NCBI GenBank assembly: GCA_023255835.1
Contig: JAGDVW010000029.1
Span: 1-6,353 of the forward strand
Length of the DNA: 6,353 bases
DNA from: Candidatus Acetothermia bacterium
Lineage (GTDB): Bacteria > Bipolaricaulota > Bipolaricaulia > Bipolaricaulales > Bipolaricaulaceae
Direction: 5' to 3'
Part shown: piece after piece, positions 5,602 through 6,353 of the stretch
How the letters are laid out: each line of letters opens with the position of its first letter
Position numbering within the stretch: the first letter of the stretch is position 1
Translations under genes and position numbers: made by a program
Notes under the pieces: model-generated
What the model saw: the letters and a program-made list of their open reading frames with translations, nothing else
Databases searched by the model: none
Told to the model about the DNA's origin: nothing

Positions 5602-6353
5602 TGCCTCCTCGTCTTCCCTGGCCCGGTTTTCTGCGCCGGCTTTTTTCCTTAGCAAAAGAGGAGCCCGCCCTCCTCCTCCCCTTCGATTGGGTCAAGGAAA
5701 AGGTCCCCATCCGGGGCTGGCGATATTTGGGCCTCCAAGAGGTGGAGGTGGAGAGGATCGCGGGAAGCGTAGACCGCTACGACGATTTCACCCGGGCCTT
5801 CCTCCCCCTACGCGGGGAAGATCCCCGCCAAGAGAGGATCGAGAAAGCCATGGAGCGGGGGGAGGTGCTTCCGCCGGTGAAGCTCTACAAACTCGGCGGC
5901 GTTTATTTTGTGGTGGATGGCCACCATCGGGTGGCCGCCGCCAAGAAAACGGGGGCAAAATATATCGACGCCGAAGTGGTGGAGTTCCTGGCTGACGTTC
6001 CCATCTCCCCCACCGACACGGAAAAGGACATCCTCCTCAAGGCCGAGAAGGCCGCGTTTTTCCGCCAAACCCGCCTAAAGGAGCTCCGGCCGGAGGCGGA
6101 GATCGACTTCAGCGAGCTTTCCGGCTACCGAAAGCTCCTCGAGCACATCGATGTGCATCGCTACTTCCGCGGGATCGAGGAGAAAAGGGAAATCCCCTAC
6201 GAGGAAGCGGTGGTCTCCTGGTACGATCGGGTCTACCGGCCCATTGTGGAGGCCATCCGGCGCACCGGCATCCTCAAAAAATTCCCGGGCCGCACAGGGG
6301 CGGACCTTTACGTTTGGCTTTCCGAGCACCTTTATTATCTGGCCCAAAAGCAG
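5601..6353 (+). CDS. ParB/sulfiredoxin-fold protein with DGHHR motif (3' end outside window)
   Basis: A frame open from ATG 5601 to the last base: 251 complete codons and no stop. Basic N terminus (MPPRLPWPGFLRRLF). Residues about 45-130 form a ParB/sulfiredoxin-like domain: ERIAGSVDRYDDFTRAFLPLR (51-71), an ERIEKAMERGEVLPPVKLYK helix-strand step (78-97), then VYFVVDGHHRVAAAKKTG (101-118) and YIDAEVVE. DGHHR corresponds to the conserved motif of ParB-type nucleotide-binding folds. The rest (about 140-251) is helical, with RLKELRPEAEID, GYRKLLEHIDVHRYF, VSWYDRVYRPIVEAI and FPGRTGADLYVWLSEH; this C-terminal block recurs in proteins known to me only as uncharacterised 'ParB-like' or 'transcriptional regulator' entries. 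It overlaps the phosphoesterase by one base. A nucleotide- or DNA-linked role is inferred from the fold; the biological function is unknown. Confidence 0.88.
   Translation, partial: MPPRLPWPGFLRRLFSLAKEEPALLLPFDWVKEKVPIRGWRYLGLQEVEVERIAGSVDRYDDFTRAFLPLRGEDPRQERIEKAMERGEVLPPVKLYKLGGVYFVVDGHHRVAAAKKTGAKYIDAEVVEFLADVPISPTDTEKDILLKAEKAAFFRQTRLKELRPEAEIDFSELSGYRKLLEHIDVHRYFRGIEEKREIPYEEAVVSWYDRVYRPIVEAIRRTGILKKFPGRTGADLYVWLSEHLYYLAQKQ

Noticed and set aside
5504..5995. Plus-strand frame of 163 codons across the phosphoesterase/ParB-like junction
   Set aside because: Pro/Arg-rich translation with no motifs; the frame starting at 5601 gives a convincing ParB-like domain over the same bases.

Overview
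The window is a GC-rich bacterial segment with six protein-coding genes. Two run off the window edges. There are no RNA genes, mobile elements or CRISPR arrays. A predicted outer-membrane beta-barrel with a signal peptide and C-terminal Phe, next to a large PKD-domain surface protein, points to a diderm (two-membrane) bacterium. The gene content would fit a deep-branching, possibly thermophilic lineage such as Bipolaricaulota/Acetothermia, but this is a guess from general character; no marker gene in the window fixes the taxon.

Layout. (1) Left, plus strand: the 3' part of a gene for a large extracellular protein with two copies of an unrecognised beta domain, three PKD domains and a C-terminal FlgD/T9SS-sorting-like Ig domain. 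Two bases later comes a PorV/PorQ/FadL-like outer-membrane barrel gene, read from a strong Shine-Dalgarno that overlaps the upstream stop. A GC-rich hairpin with a T tract then ends this unit. (2) Centre, minus strand, convergent with it: a small membrane-associated protein of unknown function (4888-4397), followed by an uncommon kinase (4372-2918) that joins an N-terminal ATP-cone to a uridine-kinase/phosphoribulokinase-type P-loop domain. The kinase has its own TATAAT box 8 nt before a GTG start and no usable Shine-Dalgarno, so it can be transcribed as a leaderless mRNA. (3) Right, plus strand, divergent from the minus-strand pair across 95 bp: a calcineurin-like metallophosphoesterase, also apparently leaderless (TAGAAT 6 nt before GTG). 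It overlaps by one base a ParB/sulfiredoxin-fold protein carrying a DGHHR motif, which continues past the right edge and has no stop in the window.

How the genes relate. The first pair looks like a cell-surface module: an exported multidomain protein plus a small outer-membrane barrel made from one transcript. The second pair may share a promoter, but the internal -10 suggests separate control of the kinase. The third pair is translationally coupled (TGATG), so the phosphoesterase and ParB-like protein probably act in one process. Across the divergent region the two candidate -10 boxes are each preceded by the same CCCGG, and a perfect 10-bp palindrome lies between them, a possible shared operator. 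No stretch above 300 bases lacks a gene.
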